A DNA stretch of 6,778 nt from JBGPBY01 sp041481485 (GTDB taxonomy: Bacteria; Acidobacteriota; Terriglobia; 20CM-2-55-15): assembly GCA_041481485.1 (NCBI GenBank), contig JBGPBY010000408.1, positions 1-6,778 of the forward strand, given 5' to 3'. Below the pieces are notes generated by a model. The model was not told the DNA's origin and did no database searches. It worked only from the letters and a program-made list of their open reading frames with translations. A program made the position numbers and the translations under genes. The number at the start of each line of letters is the position of its first letter. Positions within the stretch are counted from its first letter, which is position 1. Positions 1 through 5,276 of the stretch are shown here, piece by piece.

Positions 1-438
1 CAGAAAAAAACCTTTGTGCTTGCGATGATGGATATCGACCACTTCAAGGAGATCAATGACGGTCACGGGCACCGCATCGGAGACAACGTCATTCTCTGCG
101 CCTCCAAATGGATTGGAGACAGCGTGCGCGGGAGCGACCTGGTTGCACGCTACGGCGGCGATGAATTTGCGCTCCTGCTGGTCGATACAAATCTCAAGAC
201 CGCCGAACAGCGGCTGAGTGTCGTGGTCAATGACGTTGCCAATCGTTCGTATGTGTATAGCGGCCGTAATGGCAAGATGGAGATTCGATTTACCGTCAGC
301 TGCGGATTGGCGGAATTTTCCAACGGAGACACAGCGGACCATTTGATACAGCGCGCCGACGAAGCGCTATACGACGCGAAGAAGGTCCGTAACCAGGTGT
401 GCTCCCGGAAAAAGTCGCGATTCGGGGGATTGTTTTAG
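1..438 (+). CDS. GGDEF-domain diguanylate cyclase, C-terminal fragment (5' end outside window)
   Basis: This is the C-terminal catalytic part of a diguanylate cyclase, which condenses two GTP into c-di-GMP. The frame is open from base 1, so the true start and any sensory domain lie upstream; the GTG at 16 is internal. Visible motifs, in order: a D-I-D-H-F-K-E-I-N-D block (31-60) that supplies metal and nucleotide contacts, the signature GGDEF (154-168) preceded by Tyr, and an A-D-E-A-L-Y-D-A-K block near the end, followed by R-N. An R-G-S-D tetrapeptide (127-138) sits exactly five residues before GGDEF, the position of the inhibitory I-site (RxxD), so product feedback inhibition is expected. 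The AK-to-RN spacing seems one residue shorter than usual. A short basic tail follows and the TAG stop is at 436-438. No EAL domain follows. Catalytic activity is inferred from the intact motif. The link to the downstream flagellar operon is positional only. Confidence 0.95.
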   Translation, partial: QKKTFVLAMMDIDHFKEINDGHGHRIGDNVILCASKWIGDSVRGSDLVARYGGDEFALLLVDTNLKTAEQRLSVVVNDVANRSYVYSGRNGKMEIRFTVSCGLAEFSNGDTADHLIQRADEALYDAKKVRNQVCSRKKSRFGGLF

Positions 439-459
439 TCTGTTTTTGGGATTGCCGTT

Positions 460-506
460 CCACCGGCTGACGCCGGTGGCTAGCGAACTGCCGCCGCTTA
501 CGCGGC
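460..506. repeat. Two tandem GC-rich hairpins, REP-like
   Basis: The first hairpin has a perfect 8-bp stem, CCACCGGC (460-467) and GCCGGTGG (472-479), with a TGAC loop. The second has a 5-bp stem, GCCGC (493-497) and GCGGC (502-506), with a TTAC loop. They start 22 bp after the GGDEF stop. No T-run follows either, so a classic Rho-independent terminator is not supported. The paired short palindromes resemble dispersed REP-type repeats, but only one unit is present in the window, so family membership is inferred. Confidence 0.5.
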
Positions 507-521
507 TGGGAATTACATTCC

Positions 522-550
522 TTCACACTTTGTAAGACTTCGCCTATAGC
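522..550 (+). promoter_or_regulatory. Candidate sigma70-type promoter
   Basis: TTCACA (522-527) matches the -35 consensus TTGACA at five of six positions. TATAGC (545-550), 17 bp further on, matches the -10 consensus TATAAT at four of six. Transcription would start near 557 and give fliL a leader of about 200 nt that includes most of the foldable element at 551-616. Matches of this quality arise by chance, so this is a candidate only. Confidence 0.3.
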
Positions 551-616
551 GTCCGCCGATTTTCGTCAAAGTCTTGTCGAGCGTGACAGAGCTCTTGACG
601 AACACTGACGGCGGGC
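551..616 (+). other. Foldable element, possible structured leader RNA
   Basis: Nested inverted repeats are visible. GTCCGCCG (551-558) pairs with CGGCGGGC (609-616), including one G-T pair. After a small internal loop, TTCGTCAA (562-569) pairs perfectly with TTGACGAA (595-602). Inside that, either TGTC (575-578) with GACA (585-588), or GAGC (579-582) with GCTC (591-594), can pair. AAGACTT (534-540) could compete by pairing with AAGTCTT (569-575). I recognise no known riboswitch or RNA family. It could be a regulatory leader, a terminator region without a clear T-run, or a decayed repeat. Confidence 0.35.
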
Positions 617-646
617 TCTTTCGCCACATCCCATAACTCATTGTTT

Positions 647-667
647 CACAAAGCTTCTCAGTTTGTG
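647..667. repeat. Short palindrome upstream of the sigma54-like site, possible operator
   Basis: CACAAA (647-652) and TTTGTG (662-667) form a 6-bp inverted repeat with a 9-bp centre. It lies 16 bp upstream of the sigma54-like -24 element. It could be an activator or repressor binding site, but it is short enough to be chance, and enhancer sites usually lie further upstream. Confidence 0.25.
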
Positions 668-683
668 GTTCCTGCATCAGAAG

Positions 684-698
684 TGGAATCTCCCTTGC
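684..698 (+). promoter_or_regulatory. Candidate sigma54 (RpoN) promoter of the flagellar operon
   Basis: TGG (684-686) and TTGC (695-698) have the exact TGG-N8-TTGC layout of the -24/-12 sigma54 promoter, with GG and GC separated by 10 bp. The CAC that normally follows the -24 GG is absent (AAT instead). The expected transcription start is near 710, about 55 bp before the fliL start. Many flagellar operons use sigma54 with a flagellar enhancer-binding activator, which fits the context. No other -24/-12 match stood out in this gap. Confidence 0.4.
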
Positions 699-748
699 CT
701 TAACCCGGATTGGCCGGGCATTCCAAATTTCAACCGGCCTGCAACGGT

Positions 749-757
749 GGAAGGAAA
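749..757 (+). promoter_or_regulatory. Ribosome binding site deciding the fliL start
   Basis: GGAAGGAAA lies about 7-9 bp before the ATG at 764. An in-frame TTG at 710 would add 18 non-conserved residues before the membrane segment and has no comparable site, so 764 is preferred. Confidence 0.75.
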
Positions 758-763
758 TCGACT

Positions 764-1264
764 ATGAAATGGATCGTCATTGCTGTTTCAGCGGTGGTGC
801 TGTTGGCCGGAGGGTTTCTGGCCTGGCGATACCTTGGGGCTGGCCCCGCGAGCGCTCATGTTTCGAAAGACGCTTCAAACGCCGAGGAGAGCAGCGCCGA
901 TGAAAAGCCGGATAAGGGCGAGAAGGGCGAGCGGGGAAGCCATGCCAATGAAAACGGCGTGATCAACCTCGAGCCATTTCTGGTGAACCTGGCAGATAAG
1001 GACAACTACCGTTACCTGCGCATCACCATGCGCGTTGTGATAACGACACGATCCAGGGCGGAGCAAATTACGACGACCGAGACGACCCTATCCAAAGTTA
1101 GAGACGCGGTCCTCGGTATCCTTTCTTCGAAGACCTCGGATGAAATTGTCACTTCCCCGGGGAAACTGCAGTTGAAATCCGATATCAAAGACAACCTGAA
1201 TTCGTTTCTGCCGGACAAACCGGTAATGGACATTTACTTCACGGACTTTGTAGTCCAACTCTGA
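764..1264 (+). CDS. fliL: FliL, flagellar basal-body-associated protein
   Basis: The product is 166 aa. FliL is an inner-membrane protein that surrounds or supports the MotAB-type stator and affects motor torque and swarming. Residues 3-24 form one hydrophobic membrane segment (after Met-Lys). Residues 31-65 are a charged, Glu/Lys/Gly-rich linker. The periplasmic FliL domain starts at about 67 with L-E-P-F-L-V-N-L-A-D (69-78) and R-Y-L-R-I-T (83-88), both typical of the family, and ends with D-I-Y-F-T-D-F-V-V-Q (156-165), the usual C-terminal signature. The ATG at 764 follows a good ribosome binding site. The length is normal. It is the first gene of the operon, and the next start lies only 14 bp after its stop. 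In many genomes fliM follows fliL; here fliN does. Confidence 0.95.
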   Translation: MKWIVIAVSAVVLLAGGFLAWRYLGAGPASAHVSKDASNAEESSADEKPDKGEKGERGSHANENGVINLEPFLVNLADKDNYRYLRITMRVVITTRSRAEQITTTETTLSKVRDAVLGILSSKTSDEIVTSPGKLQLKSDIKDNLNSFLPDKPVMDIYFTDFVVQL

Positions 1265-1266
1265 TC

Positions 1267-1270
1267 GGAG
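1267..1270 (+). promoter_or_regulatory. Ribosome binding site deciding the fliN start
   Basis: GGAG lies 8 bp before the ATG at 1279. An in-frame GTG at 1270 overlaps this motif and leaves no room for its own site, so the ATG is preferred. Confidence 0.6.
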
Positions 1271-1278
1271 TGGCAGGA

Positions 1279-1581
1279 ATGAATCCCACGGAAAATAAGC
1301 AGCCAGTTCTCGAAGCACCGGCAGCCGATCCCCGCATGCGCGACGCCAAGGAACGATTTCGACGAGTCCCTTTCGTCCTGTCCTTCGAATTGGGCCGTGG
1401 AAAGTTGAAGATCCGTGACTTGCTGACGCTGAATCATGGGGCTGTGGTCGAGCTTCATCGGCCGGCCGGCGGGGATCTCGATATCCGGGTCAATGAAACC
1501 ATATTTGGCAGGGGCGAACCGGTTATTCATCAAAACAGTGTCGGTATCAAAATCAATGAAATACTCGATGATTCCGTTTAG
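1279..1581 (+). CDS. fliN: FliN, flagellar motor switch C-ring protein (short SpoA-domain form)
   Basis: The product is 100 aa. FliN forms the lower part of the cytoplasmic C-ring, which sets rotation direction and docks export chaperone and ATPase complexes. Residues about 29-96 are a complete SpoA/FliN domain: V-P-F-V-L-S-F-E-L-G-R at 30-40, an I-R-D-L-L segment (45-49), the H-G-A-V-V-E-L core (53-59), a D-I-R-V-N stretch (68-72), G-R-G-E (77-80) and V-G-I-K-I (88-92). The N-terminal 28 residues are a short polar tail. The E. coli protein is about 137 aa, so this one lacks most of the N-terminal extension. A SpoA-only protein could also be a FliM/FliY C-terminal remnant, but no CheC-like or FliM middle domain precedes it. 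The stop overlaps the fliO start by 14 bp, which suggests coupled translation. Confidence 0.92.
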   Translation: MNPTENKQPVLEAPAADPRMRDAKERFRRVPFVLSFELGRGKLKIRDLLTLNHGAVVELHRPAGGDLDIRVNETIFGRGEPVIHQNSVGIKINEILDDSV

Positions 1582-2281
1582 AAAACTCAGACTCACCGGA
1601 TGCCTGGTGTGGACCGCGGCATTGTGGATCTCCGCCAATTCAGCGAACGCTGAAACTCCAATTGGCCTTGCAGCAGGGCCCGCACGAACCATAAGTGCGA
1701 AAACGGCCGAGGTCGCAAGTCCCAAGAAAACGGCCGCACCAGCTTCGACTGCGTCTGTGGCGGCAGGCTCCAGGATTCAAACCGTTGCCGTGCCCGAACC
1801 GGACAAGGATGCGGAGAACGATGCTTCGACCGCTTCCCCTGTCAAAGGCGATAGCTGGTGGTCTGCGGCAAAGGCCATCGGCGCAACTGTTTTTATCATT
1901 GGATTGATTCTGGGAGCGATGACCTTGCTGAAGCGGTACATGCCGTACCGGTTCGGTCCTCTTGGCCATACCCGGCAGATTCAGGTGCTGGAGTCCGTTC
2001 CAATCGGAGAGAAAAGAATGCTCACCCTGGTGGAGGTTGGAGGTCAGCGTCTCCTGCTGGCCAGTTCGCCGGGGAATGTCACACTGCTCAAGGAACTTCC
2101 TGCACATTCGGAAGCCAGAGCCAGTGTCGAGCCTATAACACCCGTTGCAAGGAAACCGGAAATCCCCACGACTTTCAATCAAACATTGAAGACACAGCTG
2201 GCGGCGCAGGACAAGGTCCGCGATCCCCAGACATTATTGGTCCGGCTCACGCAGATCCGCCAGGCGCTGGAGGCGCGCTAG
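1568..2281 (+). CDS. fliO: FliO, flagellar export-gate assembly protein
   Basis: The product is 237 aa. FliO is a membrane protein that helps FliP oligomerise during assembly of the export gate. From the ATG at 1568 the protein has a signal peptide (basic start, hydrophobic core about 11-21, likely cleavage after A-N-A at 28), an Ala/Pro/Lys-rich periplasmic stretch (29-95), a membrane segment (about 98-121) and a cytoplasmic FliO domain (about 132-177) with I-Q-V-L-E-S-V-P-I-G-E-K-R and L-V-E-V-G-G-Q-R-L-L-L-A-S-S. A Gln-rich amphipathic tail ends it. The E. coli protein is only about 120 aa; the extra length is the periplasmic linker and the tail. An in-frame ATG at 1556 would add four residues. 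Neither start has a strong ribosome binding site, which fits coupling to fliN. FliP starts 2 bp after the stop. Confidence 0.88.
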   Translation: MIPFRKLRLTGCLVWTAALWISANSANAETPIGLAAGPARTISAKTAEVASPKKTAAPASTASVAAGSRIQTVAVPEPDKDAENDASTASPVKGDSWWSAAKAIGATVFIIGLILGAMTLLKRYMPYRFGPLGHTRQIQVLESVPIGEKRMLTLVEVGGQRLLLASSPGNVTLLKELPAHSEARASVEPITPVARKPEIPTTFNQTLKTQLAAQDKVRDPQTLLVRLTQIRQALEAR

Positions 2282-2283
2282 TT

Positions 2284-3030
2284 ATGAAACGCATTGTAGT
2301 CGCTCTGGCATTGCTGATGATTGTCGTATCCGCGGCGTCGGCGAAAGCGGCGGCTCTTCCTTCGAATCTACAGATCAATCTCAATGGAGCGGGCAGTTCG
2401 CAGAGTCTGTCGATTCCGGTTCAGATTGTTATCTACCTGACCGTCCTGACGTTCATTCCGGCGCTGCTGATCTCGTTGACGTCATTCACGCGTATCGTCA
2501 TTGTGTTTCACTTTCTGCGTCAGGCGCTGGGAACAAATGAGACGCCTTCGAATCAAATTCTGATTGGGCTGACGCTCTTTCTCACTCTTTTCGTGATGGC
2601 GCCCGTTGGCGAAAAGATCAATCACGATGCTCTGCAACCGCTGATGGATGGAAACATCAGCCAGGGAGAGGCCTTTACGCGCGCCATAGTGCCGATGCGC
2701 GGCTTCATGTTCCGCTACACGCGGGAGAAGGACCTTGCCCTCTTTGAATCCATTGCGAAACAGCCGGCTCCCGGTAAGCAGGACGACATTCCGACGACGG
2801 TACTGATTCCCGCATTCATGATTTCCGAATTGAAGACAGCATTCCAGATTGGTTTTGTGGTGTTTCTGCCGTTTCTGATTATCGATATGGTTGTTGCGAC
2901 CGTTCTTTTATCCATGGGCATGCTGCAACTTCCACCGGTCATGGTATCCATGCCTTTCAAGATTCTGTTGTTCATCATGGTGGATGGCTGGAACCTGGTT
3001 GTCGGCTCTCTAGCCAAAAGCTTTTTCTAA
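2284..3030 (+). CDS. fliP: FliP, flagellar type III export-gate protein
   Basis: The product is 248 aa, close to the 245 aa of E. coli FliP. Five FliP with FliR and FliQ subunits build the export-gate channel through which rod, hook and filament proteins leave the cytoplasm. A cleavable signal peptide is visible (K-R start, hydrophobic core 4-18, likely cleavage in the Ala-rich stretch near 20-25). The family signatures are intact: T-S-F-T-R-I-V-I-V-F (66-75), L-G-T-N-E-T-P-S-N-Q-I-L-I-G-L (82-96), and the C-terminal block from M-G-M-L-Q-L-P-P (211-218) to D-G-W-N-L-V-V-G-S-L (234-243). Hydrophobic segments lie near 46-65, 91-108, 188-209 and 224-245. The ribosome binding site GGAGG (2269-2273) lies inside the end of fliO, 10 bp before the ATG, so the two genes are tightly coupled. 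Confidence 0.97.
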   Translation: MKRIVVALALLMIVVSAASAKAAALPSNLQINLNGAGSSQSLSIPVQIVIYLTVLTFIPALLISLTSFTRIVIVFHFLRQALGTNETPSNQILIGLTLFLTLFVMAPVGEKINHDALQPLMDGNISQGEAFTRAIVPMRGFMFRYTREKDLALFESIAKQPAPGKQDDIPTTVLIPAFMISELKTAFQIGFVVFLPFLIIDMVVATVLLSMGMLQLPPVMVSMPFKILLFIMVDGWNLVVGSLAKSFF

Positions 3031-3047
3031 CGAAGTCTGGAGGAATC

Positions 3048-3317
3048 GTGTCGGAATCCCTGCTCGTGACATTGGCTCGTCAGTCGCTGGAAACTCTGAT
3101 TTGGATTACAGCGCCAATGTTGATTGTCGGAATGATTGTCGGCGTCACTGTGAGCATACTTCAGGTTGTCACGTCGATTCAGGATGCGACGCTGGCATTT
3201 GTGCCGCGTGCGCTGGCCGTGTTTATCGTCTTTATCGTGACGCTTCCCTGGGCGGTTCACAAGCTCATCGCGTATACCACGGCGCTGTTTTCGAATTTTG
3301 CTATCTACATTCGATGA
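3048..3317 (+). CDS. fliQ: FliQ, flagellar type III export-gate protein
   Basis: The product is 89 aa, the normal length. FliQ forms the outer hairpin subunits of the FliPQR export gate. Two membrane segments are visible (about 15-37 and 51-71). Between them is the conserved loop Q-V-V-T-S-I-Q-D-A-T-L-A-F-V-P-R (39-54), diagnostic of FliQ and its secretion homologues. The GTG start at 3048 is chosen because GGAGG (3039-3043) lies 4 bp upstream and the N-terminus (S-E-S-L-L-V-T-L-A-R-Q-S-L) aligns with usual FliQ starts. The gene lies 17 bp after fliP, and its TGA overlaps the fliR ATG in an ATGA junction (3314-3317), so translation of fliR is probably coupled to it. An injectisome homologue is unlikely given the flagellar neighbours. 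Confidence 0.96.
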   Translation: MSESLLVTLARQSLETLIWITAPMLIVGMIVGVTVSILQVVTSIQDATLAFVPRALAVFIVFIVTLPWAVHKLIAYTTALFSNFAIYIR

Positions 3318-4096
3318 TTCCGCTGAATATTCAGGAGAGCGGCGTCATTGCGATGTTGCTGATCCTGGCGCGCTGCAGCGGCATATTCGTATTCACGCCG
3401 TTCCTGGGCAGCGCCAATATTCCCGCGCATGTTCGTGTGCTCCTGTCATTTGTCATCACTTATGTGTTTTCACTGAGTGTCAGTCTTCCTCCGATTCCTG
3501 CAGTAACGGGTATCGCGTCAATCCTGTTCGGCATTGCCGGGGAGCTGTTTATCGGGTTGGTGATCGGATTTGCGGCACACGCCATGTTTGCCGGACTTCA
3601 ATTTGCGGGGCAGATCATCGGTTTCCACATTGGTCTTTCTCTCGTCAACACCATCGATCCCCAAAGCTCGACGCGATCCACCTCGTTGTCCGTTTATCAA
3701 AACTATCTGGGCACGATGCTCTTTCTAGGCATCAATGGCCATCATTGGATCATCCGGGCGATCTATAACAGCCTTACGGTTGTGCCTCCATACTCCGTCG
3801 GATTTCATTCCCAGTTGATGCAGAAGCTTGTTGCTTTCACCTCGCAGCTGTTTGTCATTGGTTTCGAGCTGGCCGCTCCGGTGGTCGCGGTGGTGTTTCT
3901 GACGGACTTCATTATTGGAGTCATCGGCCGCTCGGCGCCCCAGCTGCAAATCATGATCATCGGGCTGCCGCTGAAAGTCCTCGTTGGACTCTCCGGCCTC
4001 GGCCTTGCGCTGTATTTCTTTCCTTCCGCAATGCGCACGCATTTCAGCCAGTTTCATGGCGATCTGGACGGACTGATCCGTTCGATGAGGAAGTAG
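3314..4096 (+). CDS. fliR: FliR, flagellar type III export-gate protein
   Basis: The product is 260 aa (E. coli FliR has 261). One FliR joins five FliP to close the core of the export gate. The protein is very hydrophobic, with membrane-type segments around 11-30, 40-60, 66-90, 128-148, 176-197 and 212-235. Family features include G-E-L-F-I-G-L-V-I-G-F (76-86), A-G-Q-I-I-G-F (98-104), the G-L-S-L-V-N-T-I-D-P segment (107-116), and R-S-A-P-Q-L-Q-I-M-I-I-G-L-P-L-K (206-221), which matches the conserved RxAPQ...G-PLK block. The start codon overlaps the fliQ stop by 4 bp. A separate flhB gene with its own ribosome binding site follows, so there is no FliR-FlhB fusion of the kind seen in some Firmicutes. 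Confidence 0.96.
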   Translation: MIPLNIQESGVIAMLLILARCSGIFVFTPFLGSANIPAHVRVLLSFVITYVFSLSVSLPPIPAVTGIASILFGIAGELFIGLVIGFAAHAMFAGLQFAGQIIGFHIGLSLVNTIDPQSSTRSTSLSVYQNYLGTMLFLGINGHHWIIRAIYNSLTVVPPYSVGFHSQLMQKLVAFTSQLFVIGFELAAPVVAVVFLTDFIIGVIGRSAPQLQIMIIGLPLKVLVGLSGLGLALYFFPSAMRTHFSQFHGDLDGLIRSMRK

Positions 4097-4100
4097 CAGC

Positions 4101-5192
4101 ATGGGCTTCTTCAGCCAGGGAGGGGATCGCACCGAAAGAGCGACGCCCCGGAGACGAGGTGAAGCTCGGTCCAAGGGAAATGTTGCACGCAGTCCTCAAT
4201 TGGCTCCGGCCGCCGTCTTTCTCGGTGTGTTTCTCGTGCTTGGGAAATTCGGTCCTACCTTGATGCAGAATCTTTCCCAGACTCTGAGAAAAGGCCTGAG
4301 TCACGCTTACGCGACGGAAATCGCCGAAGTCACACTTCAGAAGCTCATCCTTTCGTATTGCAGTGAAGTGTCCTGGTCGTTGTTCCTCATCGCAGGCAGC
4401 GTTTTGGTGCTGAGCGTCAGTGCCAATGCGATGCAGGGAGGACTGGTTCTTTCCGGAGGCCGCCTCGGATTGCATCTGGAAAACCTCAGTCCAGCCGCAG
4501 GCCTGAAGCGATTGATGCCAGGGAATTCCGTTGGAGAACTGATCAAGTCGTTGCTGACGGTTGCGCTTCTGGCCTGGCTGAGCTGGTCGGCATATGTCGA
4601 TGCGAAACAGGAATTGCCGCGCTATGTTCTGATGTCACCGCTGGACAGCTCACAGAAGATTGCCGCCATCATCTATCGTCTGGCAGTTCGCAGCGGGATT
4701 CTTCTTCTTGTGATCGGATTTGCAGATTTCCTCTGGCGGCGCCGCCAGTTTGAAAAGAGCATCCGGATGACGAAACAGGAAATCAAAGAAGAATCCCGCA
4801 GTTCAGAAGGGAATCCGGAAGTCCGGTCCAGGATCCGGAAGCGTCAGCGTGAGATAGCACTTCGAAGCATGCTCGCGGATGTAAAAAAGGCGGATGTGGT
4901 TATTACCAATCCCACGCACTATGCCGTCGCTCTGCACTATGCTCCACAAAAGCAGGCCGCTCCTGTCGTCGTCGCCAAGGGAAAGGGGTATGTTGCGTTA
5001 AAGATTCGCGAGATCGCAGCGGCAAACGATGTGCCGATCGTGGAAAACAAACCATTGGCGCAAACCCTGTTCAAGGCTTTGGACGTGGGAGAGCAGATTC
5101 CCGCCGATCTTTTCAAAGCGATCGCTGAAGTGCTGGCATACGTCTATCGGATCAAGCAGCGTCATTTCGTTCCTCGCCGGTCCGGATTGTAG
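4101..5192 (+). CDS. flhB: FlhB, flagellar export substrate-specificity switch protein
   Basis: The product is 363 aa. FlhB wraps around the export gate and switches secretion from rod/hook to filament substrates after cutting itself. The N-terminus has the usual cytoplasmic T-E-R-A-T-P-R-R-R-G-E-A-R motif (11-23). Four membrane regions follow (about 35-55, 92-114, 145-166, 186-212), then the linker T-K-Q-E-I-K-E-E (224-231) and S-E-G-N-P-E-V (235-241). The autocleavage motif is N270-P271-T272-H273, with the cut expected between Asn and Pro, nearly the same position as in Salmonella. The C-terminal domain (about 271-357) contains V-A-K-G-K-G (291-296) and E-N-K-P-L-A (315-320). GAGGA (4087-4091) lies 9 bp before the ATG, 4 bp after fliR. 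The TAG stop falls inside a dispersed-type repeat. flhA, a frequent follower, is absent. Confidence 0.97.
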   Translation: MGFFSQGGDRTERATPRRRGEARSKGNVARSPQLAPAAVFLGVFLVLGKFGPTLMQNLSQTLRKGLSHAYATEIAEVTLQKLILSYCSEVSWSLFLIAGSVLVLSVSANAMQGGLVLSGGRLGLHLENLSPAAGLKRLMPGNSVGELIKSLLTVALLAWLSWSAYVDAKQELPRYVLMSPLDSSQKIAAIIYRLAVRSGILLLVIGFADFLWRRRQFEKSIRMTKQEIKEESRSSEGNPEVRSRIRKRQREIALRSMLADVKKADVVITNPTHYAVALHYAPQKQAAPVVVAKGKGYVALKIREIAAANDVPIVENKPLAQTLFKALDVGEQIPADLFKAIAEVLAYVYRIKQRHFVPRRSGL

Positions 5193-5210
5193 GGGCGGAC
5201 TATGACCCCC
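5188..5210 (+). repeat. Palindromic repeat, copy 1 (degenerate), containing the flhB stop
   Basis: This copy starts with TGTAGG, continues with GCGG and CTATGACC, and matches the sequence at 6757-6778 at 19 of 22 positions in the same orientation. In copy 2 the core is a clean hairpin; here the matching pair is broken (GGAC against GACC), although the outer GGGG and CCCC could still pair. The flhB TAG (5190-5192) is part of the repeat. Confidence 0.6.
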
Positions 5211-5211
5211 A

Positions 5212-5276
5212 AATGACAATTGAACATTGAACACTCTCCCGAAGAAATGTTCACTGTTCAATGTTCAATTGTCATT
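5212..5276. terminator. Perfect 22-bp inverted repeat, likely bidirectional terminator between flhB and the M20 gene
   Basis: The left arm (5212-5233) and right arm (5255-5276) are exact reverse complements over 22 bp, separated by a 21-bp loop. Each arm is built of 7-bp units: TTGAACA twice on the left (5220-5226, 5227-5233), TGTTCAA twice on the right (5255-5261, 5262-5268), plus a variant TGTTCAC in the loop (5248-5254). It lies between two convergent genes, and the M20 stop (5265-5267) is inside the right arm. The arms are AT-rich and no long T-run follows, so termination is inferred from position and stem length. A mobile palindromic repeat is the alternative. Confidence 0.65.

Larger units (their letters stand above)
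439..763. other. Non-coding gap between the GGDEF gene and fliL
   Basis: This 325-bp gap contains no convincing gene. Short open frames here lack ribosome binding sites and recognisable protein sequence. It contains two tandem GC-rich hairpins (460-479, 493-506), a sigma70-like promoter candidate (522-550), a larger foldable element (551-616), a 6-bp palindrome (647-667), a sigma54-like promoter candidate (684-698) and the fliL ribosome binding site. It most likely holds the end of the GGDEF transcript and the control region of the flagellar operon. The individual sites are listed separately with their own confidence. Confidence 0.8.

Noticed and set aside
460..506. CRISPR array or Rho-independent terminator
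   Set aside because: There are no regularly spaced direct repeats for CRISPR, and no T-run after either stem for a standard terminator.
710..763. Extended fliL start at TTG 710
   Set aside because: It adds 18 non-conserved residues before the membrane segment, coincides with the predicted sigma54 start region, and lacks a ribosome binding site; the ATG at 764 has a good one.
1640..2182. 180-codon open frame on the - strand opposite fliO
   Set aside because: No recognisable protein sequence or ribosome binding site; it is a shadow of a confidently assigned gene.
1858..2283. Open frame running through fliO into fliP without a stop
   Set aside because: It lies inside fliO in another frame. 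FliP homology begins at the ATG at 2284, which has its own ribosome binding site and signal peptide.
3725..4174. 149-codon open frame on the - strand across fliR and flhB
   Set aside because: Highly charged, low-complexity translation with no known motif, entirely antisense to conserved genes.
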